Assembly: GCA_000310025.1 (NCBI GenBank)
Contig: FN649747.1
Coordinates: 1,709,452 to 1,773,451, forward strand
Length of the DNA: 64,000 bases
Source of the DNA: Ectocarpus siliculosus
Taxonomy: Eukaryota; Sar; Phaeophyceae; Ectocarpales; Ectocarpaceae
Direction: 5' to 3'
Made by a program: the position numbers and the translations under genes. A model generated the notes under the pieces. The model made no database searches, was not told the origin of the DNA, and was given only the letters and a program-made list of their open reading frames with translations. Positions 49,397 through 58,929 of this stretch are shown piece by piece (positions within the stretch are counted from its first letter, which is position 1; each line of letters opens with the position of its first letter).

Positions 49397-52202
49397 TCAT
49401 TTGGGTGTCACAACAGCGCTCGGCTCGAAAGTTTCGTAGAAGTTCACGGCGTCCTCCGTCCACACCGACGGCGTGCTCTCATGTAGCACTGACACCATCC
49501 TCGCCGGGCAGCCCTGGAGCTGGGGCAATTGGGGTCGACCGACGCACAAAGGAAGAGGGGGAGAGATAGGCAACGAGGAGGAACGGTTTGAGCCTGAACA
49601 GCAAGAACGTGCATGCATACGCGTGTGGGGGCGTGCCATGGAAGGTAAGGCGCGGAGGAAAGCACGGAATGTGTGGGACCGTGGTTGCGGTATGGGACAC
49701 GGGATCACTTCCACAAGATGAAGATAGCCGGGGAATGCTGCAACTTCTCTCACCACAGTAAAGGGGGGGACCACGGCCCCTTCAGGAAGAACCGTCCCCG
49801 GCAACAGATGGCAGTTGTCCCTAACAAAACTATTCCGTCCCTGCCGGGGACCGAAATGGCACGGACAAAGGCAGAGCGGCGCGGCCACATGACGTTAGGA
49901 GGGCACCGCCTTGGTCATGCACCCGTACTGCAGCACTGCTGTGTACTGTAGCCAAGAAAATAATTGCGACCTGTCTGCTGTTGCATAGTCCGAGAATGGG
50001 CGAACAGGGACCACAAATATCTCGGACCGAGTTTTCCTGAAAGCGCTCGAGCGTTGGGGGCATCAAAGAACCGTGTGTAAGTAATCGTGCATAATACCAC
50101 CTCGACCTTCCATAAGAATAGCACCGCCTGCCCTAATACACGACCAGCAACACATTATGCCCAGAAGACCTTTTCAGCAAGCACGTGTTGCGCAAAAACC
50201 GGCCAGATTCATGCCGGTTCTGACTCTGGTCAGCAGAAGTGTCGTGGCTTTCTATCCATCAAAACAAGCATTGCAGCAAGCATCATGTTTCAAGCTTTGG
50301 ACTACAACAGTAGGGTTGCAGCTCCTACAGGAAAAGAGGCAACATCAACCTTCTACCCTCACCAAAACGCATCCATCCTCGATCCGCACGTTGCACCCAA
50401 TGCCAGCCGATTCTACGACGCAGGACTTGCCGATATAGGTGTGGCTACCCACAGATAGCGGGGTGAAGCGACACTTGAGGTTAGACTCCTCTTGTTCAAT
50501 CCTGTCAGCAAGAAGAACCAACACGTTATTTGGTTGACAGTCTTCGGAAAACGAAGGTATGAGCGGGTTCTCGACCGGAGGGAGGAACACACACCGGGCG
50601 CCAACAGTAAACAAACGACGCAAACGTGCAAGGGATCGCGTAGCTCGGAAAGCACCGTTGGTGGAGGCCAGCGCCAACACCCTACACGATCAGTAAGGCA
50701 TGCGGCCCTCCCAACCCAGCTCGTGCTGCTGGAAAATAATCCAGCAACCCATTGTAAATGGTTCAGGGTCATAAATTGGCAAGCGCATCGTGCTGATCAG
50801 AGGACCGTGAGGGGCCCACCCTAGACAGTAGTAGATCAAGCTACCCTCGCGGCGAGTAGCTGACTTGCTGGCGGCGCATTGTGCTGTGAAAACCGGAGGT
50901 ATTTGATCAAGTCGCCACGCTGTTGGAAGAGTTTCTCCATCGAAAAGACCTACTTAATAACGAGCCAGGGTACACGTATTCCTGCTTACCTGTAAGCTGG
51001 TCGGATGACGGTGCCTTCGCCAACGACGCAGTACCGACCTATTCGGATCTCCTGTAGTTCTCCGCGGATGATTACCCCTGGCATGATGATGCTCTGATGA
51101 AGAGCAGATGGAATTTCGTCAACGCAGACAAATCGGATTGGGAACGAAACCATCCGTGATTAAAATACCCCCAACCCCCAACAGGGGGGCTATGAGCGGC
51201 AGCCTTCGTGGGTGTTTGAACGACCAATGCACTCAACCGCGATGTCGGTTTGTGTACATGAAGTACCGCGAGCAAGCAATTCGAGAAGTGCTGTGTAGGT
51301 TAGATATGCAGATGAACAAGACAGATTGATTGATTGCAATGTGCCACACAGAGATGGTCAAGCTGCACTTATCACCAGCTACAGCTTGGAAACACGCCTC
51401 CGCAATACCGCATCAGATCCATGCCGCAGAATAGTCGTTCTGGTACACACATACTCCAGCTTTGTCTCAAATGAGCGGGCGCGCGGGTGCGATGGGGTGC
51501 GCTGCTACAAGGTAGCGCACAGAAACCATGAGCAACAAGACGTACCAGTTTATGTTTCACGGGTTTGGGGCGGAGGGATCTTTGCTCTTTGTGGGTTGTC
51601 CCCTCCCTACGCTGTTTGTCCTCGCTTCCACCGCTGTGCTGTGTGTGCGATGATTATGATTGCATCCGCCGTTCTGTACAAGACTACATGGTACTTCTTT
51701 TACCTTCGTTGTCCGTGTTTCTTCTCGGTGGTGGTGAGGGTGAATAAGGCTTGATGCCCCACCGGTGGCGTGCACACGATATGTACCCCCACCGCTTCGG
51801 TCTCATGATATGCATAGGTCTCATGGTAGCCCTGAAACACGCTACATTCACGCTGTCCGATGGTCCGATGGCTAGACTACTGCCGTACATGTACAGCAGT
51901 AGACCGAGATCCAGACTGTTGGGGGGCAACATTGCGGCCCCAAACTGCTGCTAAATTTGGTAGCGGTGGAGGGTGGTACACCAATATCTACAGTTCACTG
52001 CTGTCATTTGCAGCTCATGGTACATATATAACGAACGCCTGTGCGGGGACGAGGTGTGTACATGCAAACGTCGCATCAAATCAAGTTGATGTCTTACCCT
52101 TCCCATGAGAAATAGGTTGTGCAAGCCGTGGACGTGAGCTTTCTTGAAGACAATGTCGCCATCGCGGGTCTTCACGTACTCTTCTTGCGCAGATCCTGCC
52201 AT
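49397..52202 (-). CDS. DCTN5: Dynactin subunit 5 (p25)
   Basis: Five minus-strand exons: 52202-52098, 51093-50990, 50501-50363, 49840-49754, 49519-49397. The product is 185 residues, very close to the animal protein (about 182). It is a left-handed beta-helix protein of hexapeptide repeats in the dynactin pointed-end complex, which helps dynein select cargo. Family landmarks: EEYVKTRDGDIVFKKAHVHG, NLFLMG, VIIRGELQEIRIGRYCVVG, VIRPAYR, FTPLSVGSHTYIGKSCVVES, AGIGCNVRIEDGCVLGRNSF, VRDNCHLLPGTVLPEGAVVP, PFTVLQGCPARMV. Phases are 0/2/0/0. The start Met at 52202 follows an upstream in-frame region without similarity and fits the expected length. Its presence suggests dynein-based motility or transport, as in flagellated cells. 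Confidence 0.9.
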
Positions 52203-53046
52203 AGCCGTTATCCTTCCTATATCAGCAACGCACAGCTCAGATACATGTGTGTAAGCACGTACACACACCCAATACCCAATACAGCAGGTGAGAGAGAGGA
52301 AGGAGCAAGATAACAAGCGGAGCGGACGAGCGGACGAGCGGAGCGCGGAGCCGCGCGAGAGAACCCGACGAATACGCCTCAAGAACTTTTCTAAACCTTT
52401 TCTAGCCAGCTCGGCAGCTCGGCAGCTCGGCAGCTGAGTAGCTCGGCAAGTAGCCCGGTGGCATCACGATCAAGATCATCATGCATTCACGATTCAAAAC
52501 CCGCCCCCCCCCCACAACTAGACAACGGACAAAAGGGCGAAATGTCGCTGTATGCTGCTCGAGGAATCGTAGAATCACAAGTAGTGTTGTCGGGAAACGC
52601 TTAGAAACACAGGTGGTGCATCCACCAATACGCCGTGAATTCAACGTTGAAACTTCTCTCGTCGGCATGTCGGTGAAATAGAGAACCTCTCTTTTAGAAC
52701 TTAGAACCTCTTCTTTGCCTCTTTGAAATTGCACGTGGCGCGGGGAAGCTTATTCTAGTTTCTAGTATGTTCTCGCTCCACATCTCTCTACCCGATCTGC
52801 TGTCGACTGTCGACACACCAACCCGAAGTGGACAAACGCGACAACTTTCCGCTCTCTCTCTACAACGAGGGTGCGAGGGGAGGAGAGCCCCCCGAGCCCT
52901 CTCGTTAAGGACCGAGTCTCGCGGGCGGGCCGATAACGCGCGCCCCGCCGCAACACCATCTACGTATCTCGCGGGGGCTTCACGTTGTGTTGACTTTTTG
53001 AGCCTGTCGACTCTCGCGCAACCACACCACAACACCCCGCCTCAAC
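52203..53046. promoter_or_regulatory. Divergent promoter region (DCTN5 / ammonium transporter)
   Basis: 844 bp between two divergent start codons. It contains two short tandem arrays: GCGGACGA units at about 52320-52345 and AGCTCGGC units at about 52407-52450. A pyrimidine-rich TCGCTCTCTCTCTAC-like stretch precedes the transporter start. No defined operator can be assigned. Confidence 0.5.
52407..52450 (+). repeat. AGCTCGGC tandem repeat
   Basis: Three exact octamers followed by two degenerate copies, in the divergent promoter region of DCTN5 and the ammonium transporter. Confidence 0.85.
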
Positions 53047-56000
53047 ATGTCGACTGCCGCTGAACTCGAGGACCGTCTCGAGTATCTGGAAAGCCGCGCG
53101 GACGGGTTTGCGAGTGCCCAGGACTTGGACACAGCCTGGATCATCTGGTGTGGCATTCTCGTGTTCTGTGAGTGGCAAAACGTGTAATGCAAATGTCTTT
53201 TCTCTTGAGAAAAGTGACAAAATGTGACAGGTTGTTTGTAAGGCGCTCCAAAGGTGTGCTGGAAGAGAGCCTGCAGTGAGGAAAGACGAGAACATGAGAT
53301 GAATGTCTCTTGGTAGAGACACGGCACTGCGCCAGTGGCTTCACACCGTTTTCTTTGTTCGTCATCCTCGTCACCTTCATGTCTCCCAACCTCTTTAGAC
53401 CCGTGTTCGTGCTGCCAGTCCGGAAGCAGTGTAGTCTAATCCAACAACCCAACAAACCAAACCAAACCAAGAGAACGGCAGCTGGTGTGTTGAGCCTGTG
53501 TACTTTGCACACATACGTATGCATACATTGCCTTCTGCTGTAGCTCTGGGTTTCGGCGGAAGGGCGGTGGTCCATTGTGGCGACGTGCTTATTGTCATGT
53601 CTGGTTTGCGGAAAAGTTTGTTCCTTTTGTTTACTGCCTCACCTATTAAAAACTGCTGCGGCGGACTATGTGATGAGTGCGATGTGTTGTCCGAACTCGA
53701 AACTTAAACTTTCGTCTAAGACGGAATGCAGTACATGCGCCGTGTAGTCCGGCGGTAGACTGCTGTTTAGTGCTGCCTATAACTCGGCGGTGAGACTAGG
53801 ACGCCACACACCACTTGCAGACGGCGTGCTGTGCATTGCTAGCCTTCCTATTGCTTCCGTCAAGGCGCTGACTGCTCTGCATGTGGCAACCACCTCCCCA
53901 TGCAACCGCGTGCTTGCAAATTGGATAACCTGCTGTCGAATGATGCGTTGGCGCTTCGGCGACGCCGTAACTGATGCCTCAGTGATGCAAGTGGGATTCA
54001 GCATGCTGGAGGTGGGCTCCATCTCTCCCAAGAACACCAAGGTTAGTGTTGAAACATGTAACGCGGCAGCACCGAGAGCGGCGGCAGCTGTTCCGGTAGG
54101 AATGCTGCTGCGAGTCGCTTCATGCTTCTTTTTCTTGCAGAAGAACCACAAACTCAACCAGAACACGAGACCTTGGGAAACGGCAGTCAGTAGGCTTTGC
54201 GGAGACATGCTGGACAAAAATGGGTTGTTATATTGTGGCGACGCCGTGCCGAAGGTCTATGAGGAAAAATAGATACAAACACAGAAAGACTACTGCTGTA
54301 GGTCTATGTTGAGTGTTAAGTTTTTCCCTTGGGCGTGTGTTTCAGCCCATTGAAGTTGGACGAGGCGTATATACGCCGGAGCTGGCGAGATTCTCACGCT
54401 CCAGTAGTTCGGTACAGCGACCTAGGCCTACCCACTGCACAACAACCTAGCTTGGGGTGTGCGTGTGCGTAAGGGTTAGGGTTAGGGTTGAGCGGCGGGT
54501 TAGGCCTAGTGAGGCCTAGCTCCGTGGTGTAGCGTGAGGGCTGGAAACCCGCTGTGGGTTTGGTTTCGTGTCTGCCTCCAATCACAACCCAGAAATTGTT
54601 GAACTGGCGAGTGCAAGAACCTCGCCAGCTTTGGCGAATATGTGATACGCCTGTCGATTGAAGTTGACACTCTTTTGGCTGTTCGCCGTGATGACGTAGA
54701 CTTAATTACCCGCATTGCTGTGGAGGTCGGGATGTGGAGACTTCAGGAAGCACAGATACACCGACCTATGAAGGAAGGGTACGGATCTGAGGGATCCGTG
54801 ATGTTGCATCATGCCCAAGGGTTTGGTACTTTCCTGATTCCCAAAGAGATGCGAATGTTTGAAGAAACTTTGAGAGGCTGGGAAAATGAGTCCACGAAGC
54901 ACGAAGGCTCGCCCACTCTCCGCACCACCCTACAGCTGTGCAGCTTGAATGAGTTCGCTCGGTCACGCTTAGCATTCCTCGCCACATCGCACCAAAGGAA
55001 ATAGCCAGCCTCCGGTGGCAGGTCATAGCCACCACACTCCGGACTCTCCGCTCACCCAGAGTTGAGGGCTCCAGGCGTTCGATAGGATGATGTATCCGTG
55101 CATAGGCTCCACCCATTGTACTGCGCATATGGATAATATGTGTGATACCGTAATGGTTTCTTCCTTCTCGGTAATTACTGCTCGACCGCAAGTAGTTGGT
55201 TATTGTGGGATTTTGTTTGGTGGTCACCCCTACATATCTGTCTGGAAGGACTGCGTGTTGGCGACCATGTAACTTAAATCACGCTGGATACCCGACACCG
55301 GCATGCCCAGCGGACCGTCCGTAATGCTGACTGTTTTGCATACGTATGGTCAACGAGAATTGGCCGGACGGTTCGTTTCACATTCCGTACGCATGCACGA
55401 AATCTCCCAAAGGTAGACCTCTCACCTCAGCACCAGCTAGCGTGCTCGCTCCCTGGTGGTCTAATCGCCACGAAACCTTGAAGGCTGGACGCACCACATC
55501 TGTAGGCTTCTTTGACACGTGTTGTAATGGCTGTGGGGTCTATGTGGGCCGAGAAATATTTGTCAATCTACTTTGAGCTAAAGCAAGAATCTAGGTGGAG
55601 ATTTAGCGCACGGATGAACCCTGTTTCCGTCTACAGCCGCGGATTAATCTCCAAACAGATCCCACAGCTGTCACAATAGGAAGCCTACAGGTGTGGTGCG
55701 TACAGCCTTCCAGGTTTCGTGGCGATCCGACCTTCACAGAGGGAGCACGCTGTGGTGATATGGTCTTCTCGCGGATTTCGTGTGCTGAGGGTATGCCAAG
55801 CGCGAAAAATTCCGTCGGACCAGTTGTCAATTCTCGTCGACGTAAGAGTCAGCAAGCGTGCGACAAAGCGGACGCGAACGAAGATGGTACCCCCGCCACC
55901 CTCAATACGACATGACGTATGTTCCTGCTGCTTCCAGCAGAGCTTACACCACTTGATCGAAACGGATGGAAACTGGTGTTCTCCATGTCCGACCACGATC

Positions 56001-58178
56001 GTACCGCCCTATCCTGGCACATATCCGTTGCACGCAACTTACCCCCTATCCACGGGGCACTGACCTCACATCAATCGGTGGTGTATTTTTTTAGGGTTAG
56101 GGTGTATAGGGTTCAACCCAGAGTGAAAACGAATTATTAAGTGCTTCGTCTTGCGGTGTCAATCGTTTCTTTCGGAAAGGTTAAGTTCGCCTCTGATCCT
56201 GTGGGGTTGGGAAAGTCCTCCGTAGGGTGCACAAACGTCGAAGACTTGATCCAGAAACTCTCTAACGTGCTACTCTCTGTGTAACATGTTTTGGCCAGGC
56301 CGTCCTGATCAAGAACCTGACAGATGCTGCATTGGGGTGAGTAGGGCGCAACACGTGCAATGTTTGCGTGTCTCGGAAGAATTCAGCACTTGGTTGTTTG
56401 CAGTTCTTAGCATTAGCTGGGTTTTGTTTTCGACCTTTGGGCAGTCTGCCTCGCGAACGATTCCGAACCACATGTTCGGTCTTGCAACAAGGTTGCAGCT
56501 TTCACCTTATTATCTGTTGTGGCGGAGTCGAGGTTCGGATCTTGTCCAAGACTCTCACTTCCTCCGTAAGATTCGGACGAAAGTGCATTTCGGGGGAAGT
56601 CTTTCACGAAATTTTGCGAATCTTGCGACGTACATCAAACCTAGGCCCTCCCAAAACAGGTAGGTGATGACAGCCGCAGCGTTTCTCGAAGATAACGGGT
56701 GGTTCGGAGTCGTTCGCGAAGCAGACTACCCACGAAAAAGACTATTTCGAAAATACATGTAGCTTTTCTTGTGAGAACCGGTGTTACTGCTCCATAGACT
56801 GAATTTGTTATGGTGAAGTTGTTTTTGCTGAAGGGATAAGTCTTGAGTACGGTGTGCGTGATGATATGGCCTACCAGCAGTCTAGCCTATTGATTCGCCA
56901 CGTGTTTGTTCGTCACAAGTAGTCGTCGCGTATCGATTCATCTGTCGGCACGCATCACCCTCCCACTGCTTTCAACTCCTCGCAACAGTGCAATTTGCTG
57001 GTGGACCCTGGGGCATGGGTTTGCCTACGGCAAGGACGTTGGGGGCTTCATCGGCACAGACAGTTTCGCTTTCAGCGGCAAGGCCACGTATCAAGACGAT
57101 GGCCGGGGAGTAGAAATCGCGCATTGGTTTTTCCAGTGGGCTTTTGCCGGTGCGTATCTCCTTTCTCCTTCACCACGGCGCGCAGCGTATATTTAGTGTT
57201 GCTACAGGCGCAACAAATGTCATCCGGTAGCAACCGCCCCCGCACCAGCTGCACAAACTATCGCACCACCTACGTTGTTGCAAGAGGCCGCTACTCTCGC
57301 ACGCCATTTGAAGTACGCCGCCCGTGCCATTGGGATCCTCCTTCTTCTCTTGTCGTTCTTCAGTGTTGTACCGCTGTTGGGTTCTTGTTGTGCGCCGTGA
57401 ACTACCGCAACGGTCGTGTAAACGCCACATGCGTCGTGTTCCTCTTGACTCTATGTTGTTCCGTTGTCTGACACTGCTGTCATTGTCAACACCACCTTCG
57501 TTCGTTGCTGCGTATCACATTTGCAGCGACGGCGGCAACCGTGGTGTCGGGGGCGGTTGCAGAACGGATAAAAATCGCCGCCTACGTCCAGCTCTCCGTC
57601 CTGGTCACCTTCTTGATATACCCTGTGGTGAGAACGCGGGGTAGCAGATCTCTGTTTCAGTCTCCCTCCTCACTGGCCCGAATCTATCTGTGACTTGATT
57701 CATGTACCCTCACAGGGCCTGAAGGAGGTAAGGTGTGTCAAGACGTGCCAATGCCGTACTGCTGTGGCCGTATACGTCAAGTGACTCGGGGGTGGCCGGC
57801 CGGGGGTGCGGTATTGCATTCCTGCCTGCACACACGGCTTTCGTTCACGGTTCGAGCGCGGAAACACAAATTTAATTCGCTCCCACACTGAAGAAAAATA
57901 TCGCTCTACTTCTGTTGCATCGCCCAAGCAAAAGCGTTCTTCACACGAGGTTTGGAGCTGCAAGTCATTATTCATTCCGTGAACGTTTGTTGTCCACCTA
58001 CAATCTTGTTAGGTCGTGCACTGGGCTTGGAGCGAAGGAGGCTGGGCGAGCCCTCACCGCTGCGAAGACACCACGACCGCAGCTGACTACCAGCTGTGCA
58101 GGGAGGAGTCTCGAGCGCTACTGCTGGGTTGCGGGGCTACAGACTTTGCCGGGGCCGGGGTTGTTCACATGACGGGAG
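53047..58178 (+). CDS. AMT: Ammonium transporter (AMT/MEP/Rh family), 3' end lost in the assembly gap
   Basis: Six exons: 53047-53167, 53983-54041, 56299-56336, 56989-57149, 57527-57627, 58013-58178, giving 215 visible residues of the usual 450-500. It moves ammonium across the plasma membrane or another membrane. The first helix is clear ([20 protein letters not shown], then [14 protein letters not shown]). [20 protein letters not shown] and [15 protein letters not shown] follow. Next comes [20 protein letters not shown], then a helix ending [11 protein letters not shown], and the family signature [15 protein letters not shown]. The last exon ends in phase 1 with a donor at 58179; the next exon is missing. 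A 25-residue polar, Cys-containing insert ([17 protein letters not shown]) precedes the signature and is longer than usual. Intron 2 holds several repeats. Confidence 0.9.
54470..54490 (+). repeat. Short interstitial telomere-like repeat
   Basis: Three consecutive GGGTTA units (AAGGGTTAGGGTTAGGGTT) in intron 2 of the ammonium transporter gene. A two-unit copy lies at 56091-56102 in the same intron. Confidence 0.85.
54715..55085 (-). repeat. Dispersed repeat R1, copy B
   Basis: The reverse complement of this segment aligns with 8985-9330 along its full length, including ATTCCTCGCCACAT, GTTCGCTCGGTCACGCTTAG and GGTCATAGCCACCACACTCC. It lies in intron 2 of the ammonium transporter gene. Only remnants of open frame remain, so it is probably a non-coding transposon copy. 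Confidence 0.75.
55325..55860. mobile_element. Fold-back (long inverted repeat) element
   Basis: The left arm, about 55347-55547, and right arm, about 55655-55845, are imperfect reverse complements over roughly 190 bp, separated by about 110 bp. Matching blocks include CGAGAATTG, AGCGTGCTC, ATCGCCACGAAACCTTGAAG (right arm: CTTCCAGGTTTCGTGGCGAT), CTGTACGCACCACACCTGTA and TAGGCTTC. No transposase frame is present. A foldback or MITE-type element within intron 2 of the ammonium transporter gene is the best reading. Confidence 0.7.
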
Positions 58179-58322
58179 GTGCGTGATTTTTAAGTAGCAG
58201 TGATTTCGTTCGTGACGTGGTGTCATTTCAGTCTCCTTGGGGAGGTTGGCGTATTTTGCTACGCTACGAGTTTTTCTCTCTGTCTTGCTTGCTCCGTGTG
58301 CGTACTGTAGGAGCTTTTATTT

Positions 58323-58422
58323 NNNNNNNNNNNNNNNNNNNNNNNNNNNNNNNNNNNNNNNNNNNNNNNNNNNNNNNNNNNNNNNNNNNNNNNNNNNNNN
58401 NNNNNNNNNNNNNNNNNNNNNN
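58323..58422. other. Assembly gap of 100 N
   Basis: Exactly 100 unresolved bases, a conventional placeholder for unknown length. The ammonium transporter is cut off on its left and the oxidoreductase lacks its start on its right, so the real gap is likely several kilobases. Confidence 0.98.
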
Positions 58423-58668
58423 TAGGATGTGCTGTGGGGGTTCTTCACTAAGCCTGGAGTGCCACATAGATAGCGCTCCTTCTGTTCGAGGGTGCCACAG
58501 GAAGCGCTTTCGGGGCTTCCTGCGAACGTTCTCGCCATTGGCTATTGTAGCTGTATGTTGTCGTCGTCTTCGATGGTACGTTGGGCAAGGTCTCGAGCCT
58601 GCCTGCGCCCCCGCGTACGCCGACTGGCTGGAAAGCAAGTTCTATCTCTACCAACGCTTTTTCTTGGA

Positions 58669-58905
58669 CACGTGAGACGGAAGACAATGCTCCGTGTGCC
58701 ATGGGTGGCACACCGCCCAGCGCTCTTTGTACGATACCTCAACCCCCCAAGCGTCCTGTTGACCTTTTATTTTTTAGAGTCAAGTGTACGTGAGACGGAA
58801 AAAGACAATTTTCCGCGCGTCGTGGGTGGCACACTGCCCCGAACCCCTGTACATCATATCAACGCCGATCGTCGTCCGATTGACCGATTACCGTTTGTTT
58901 TCGTG
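58669..58905 (+). repeat. Tandem duplication of about 120 bp
   Basis: ACGTGAGACGGAA...GACAAT opens both copies (58669 and 58789). CGTG-GTGGGTGGCACAC, GTAC-ATA-C and GTCC-TTGACC blocks are then shared with moderate divergence. The second copy runs into the splice acceptor at 58929, so duplication occurred next to an exon. Confidence 0.65.
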
Positions 58906-58929
58906 TTCTTTTCCGACTTGCGCATGCAG

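Larger units (their letters stand above)
58179..58929. other. Sequence around the scaffold gap
   Basis: The first 144 bp are the start of an ammonium transporter intron. After the gap, 58423-58929 should be intron sequence of the oxidoreductase gene. I see no exon of either family in it. It contains a roughly 120-bp tandem duplication (58669-58905). Confidence 0.5.

Noticed and set aside
58579-58675. Possible exon (AYADWLESKFYLYQRFF) after the gap
   Set aside because: Does not match ammonium transporters or pyridine nucleotide reductases, and lacks a phase-compatible donor to the exon at 58930.
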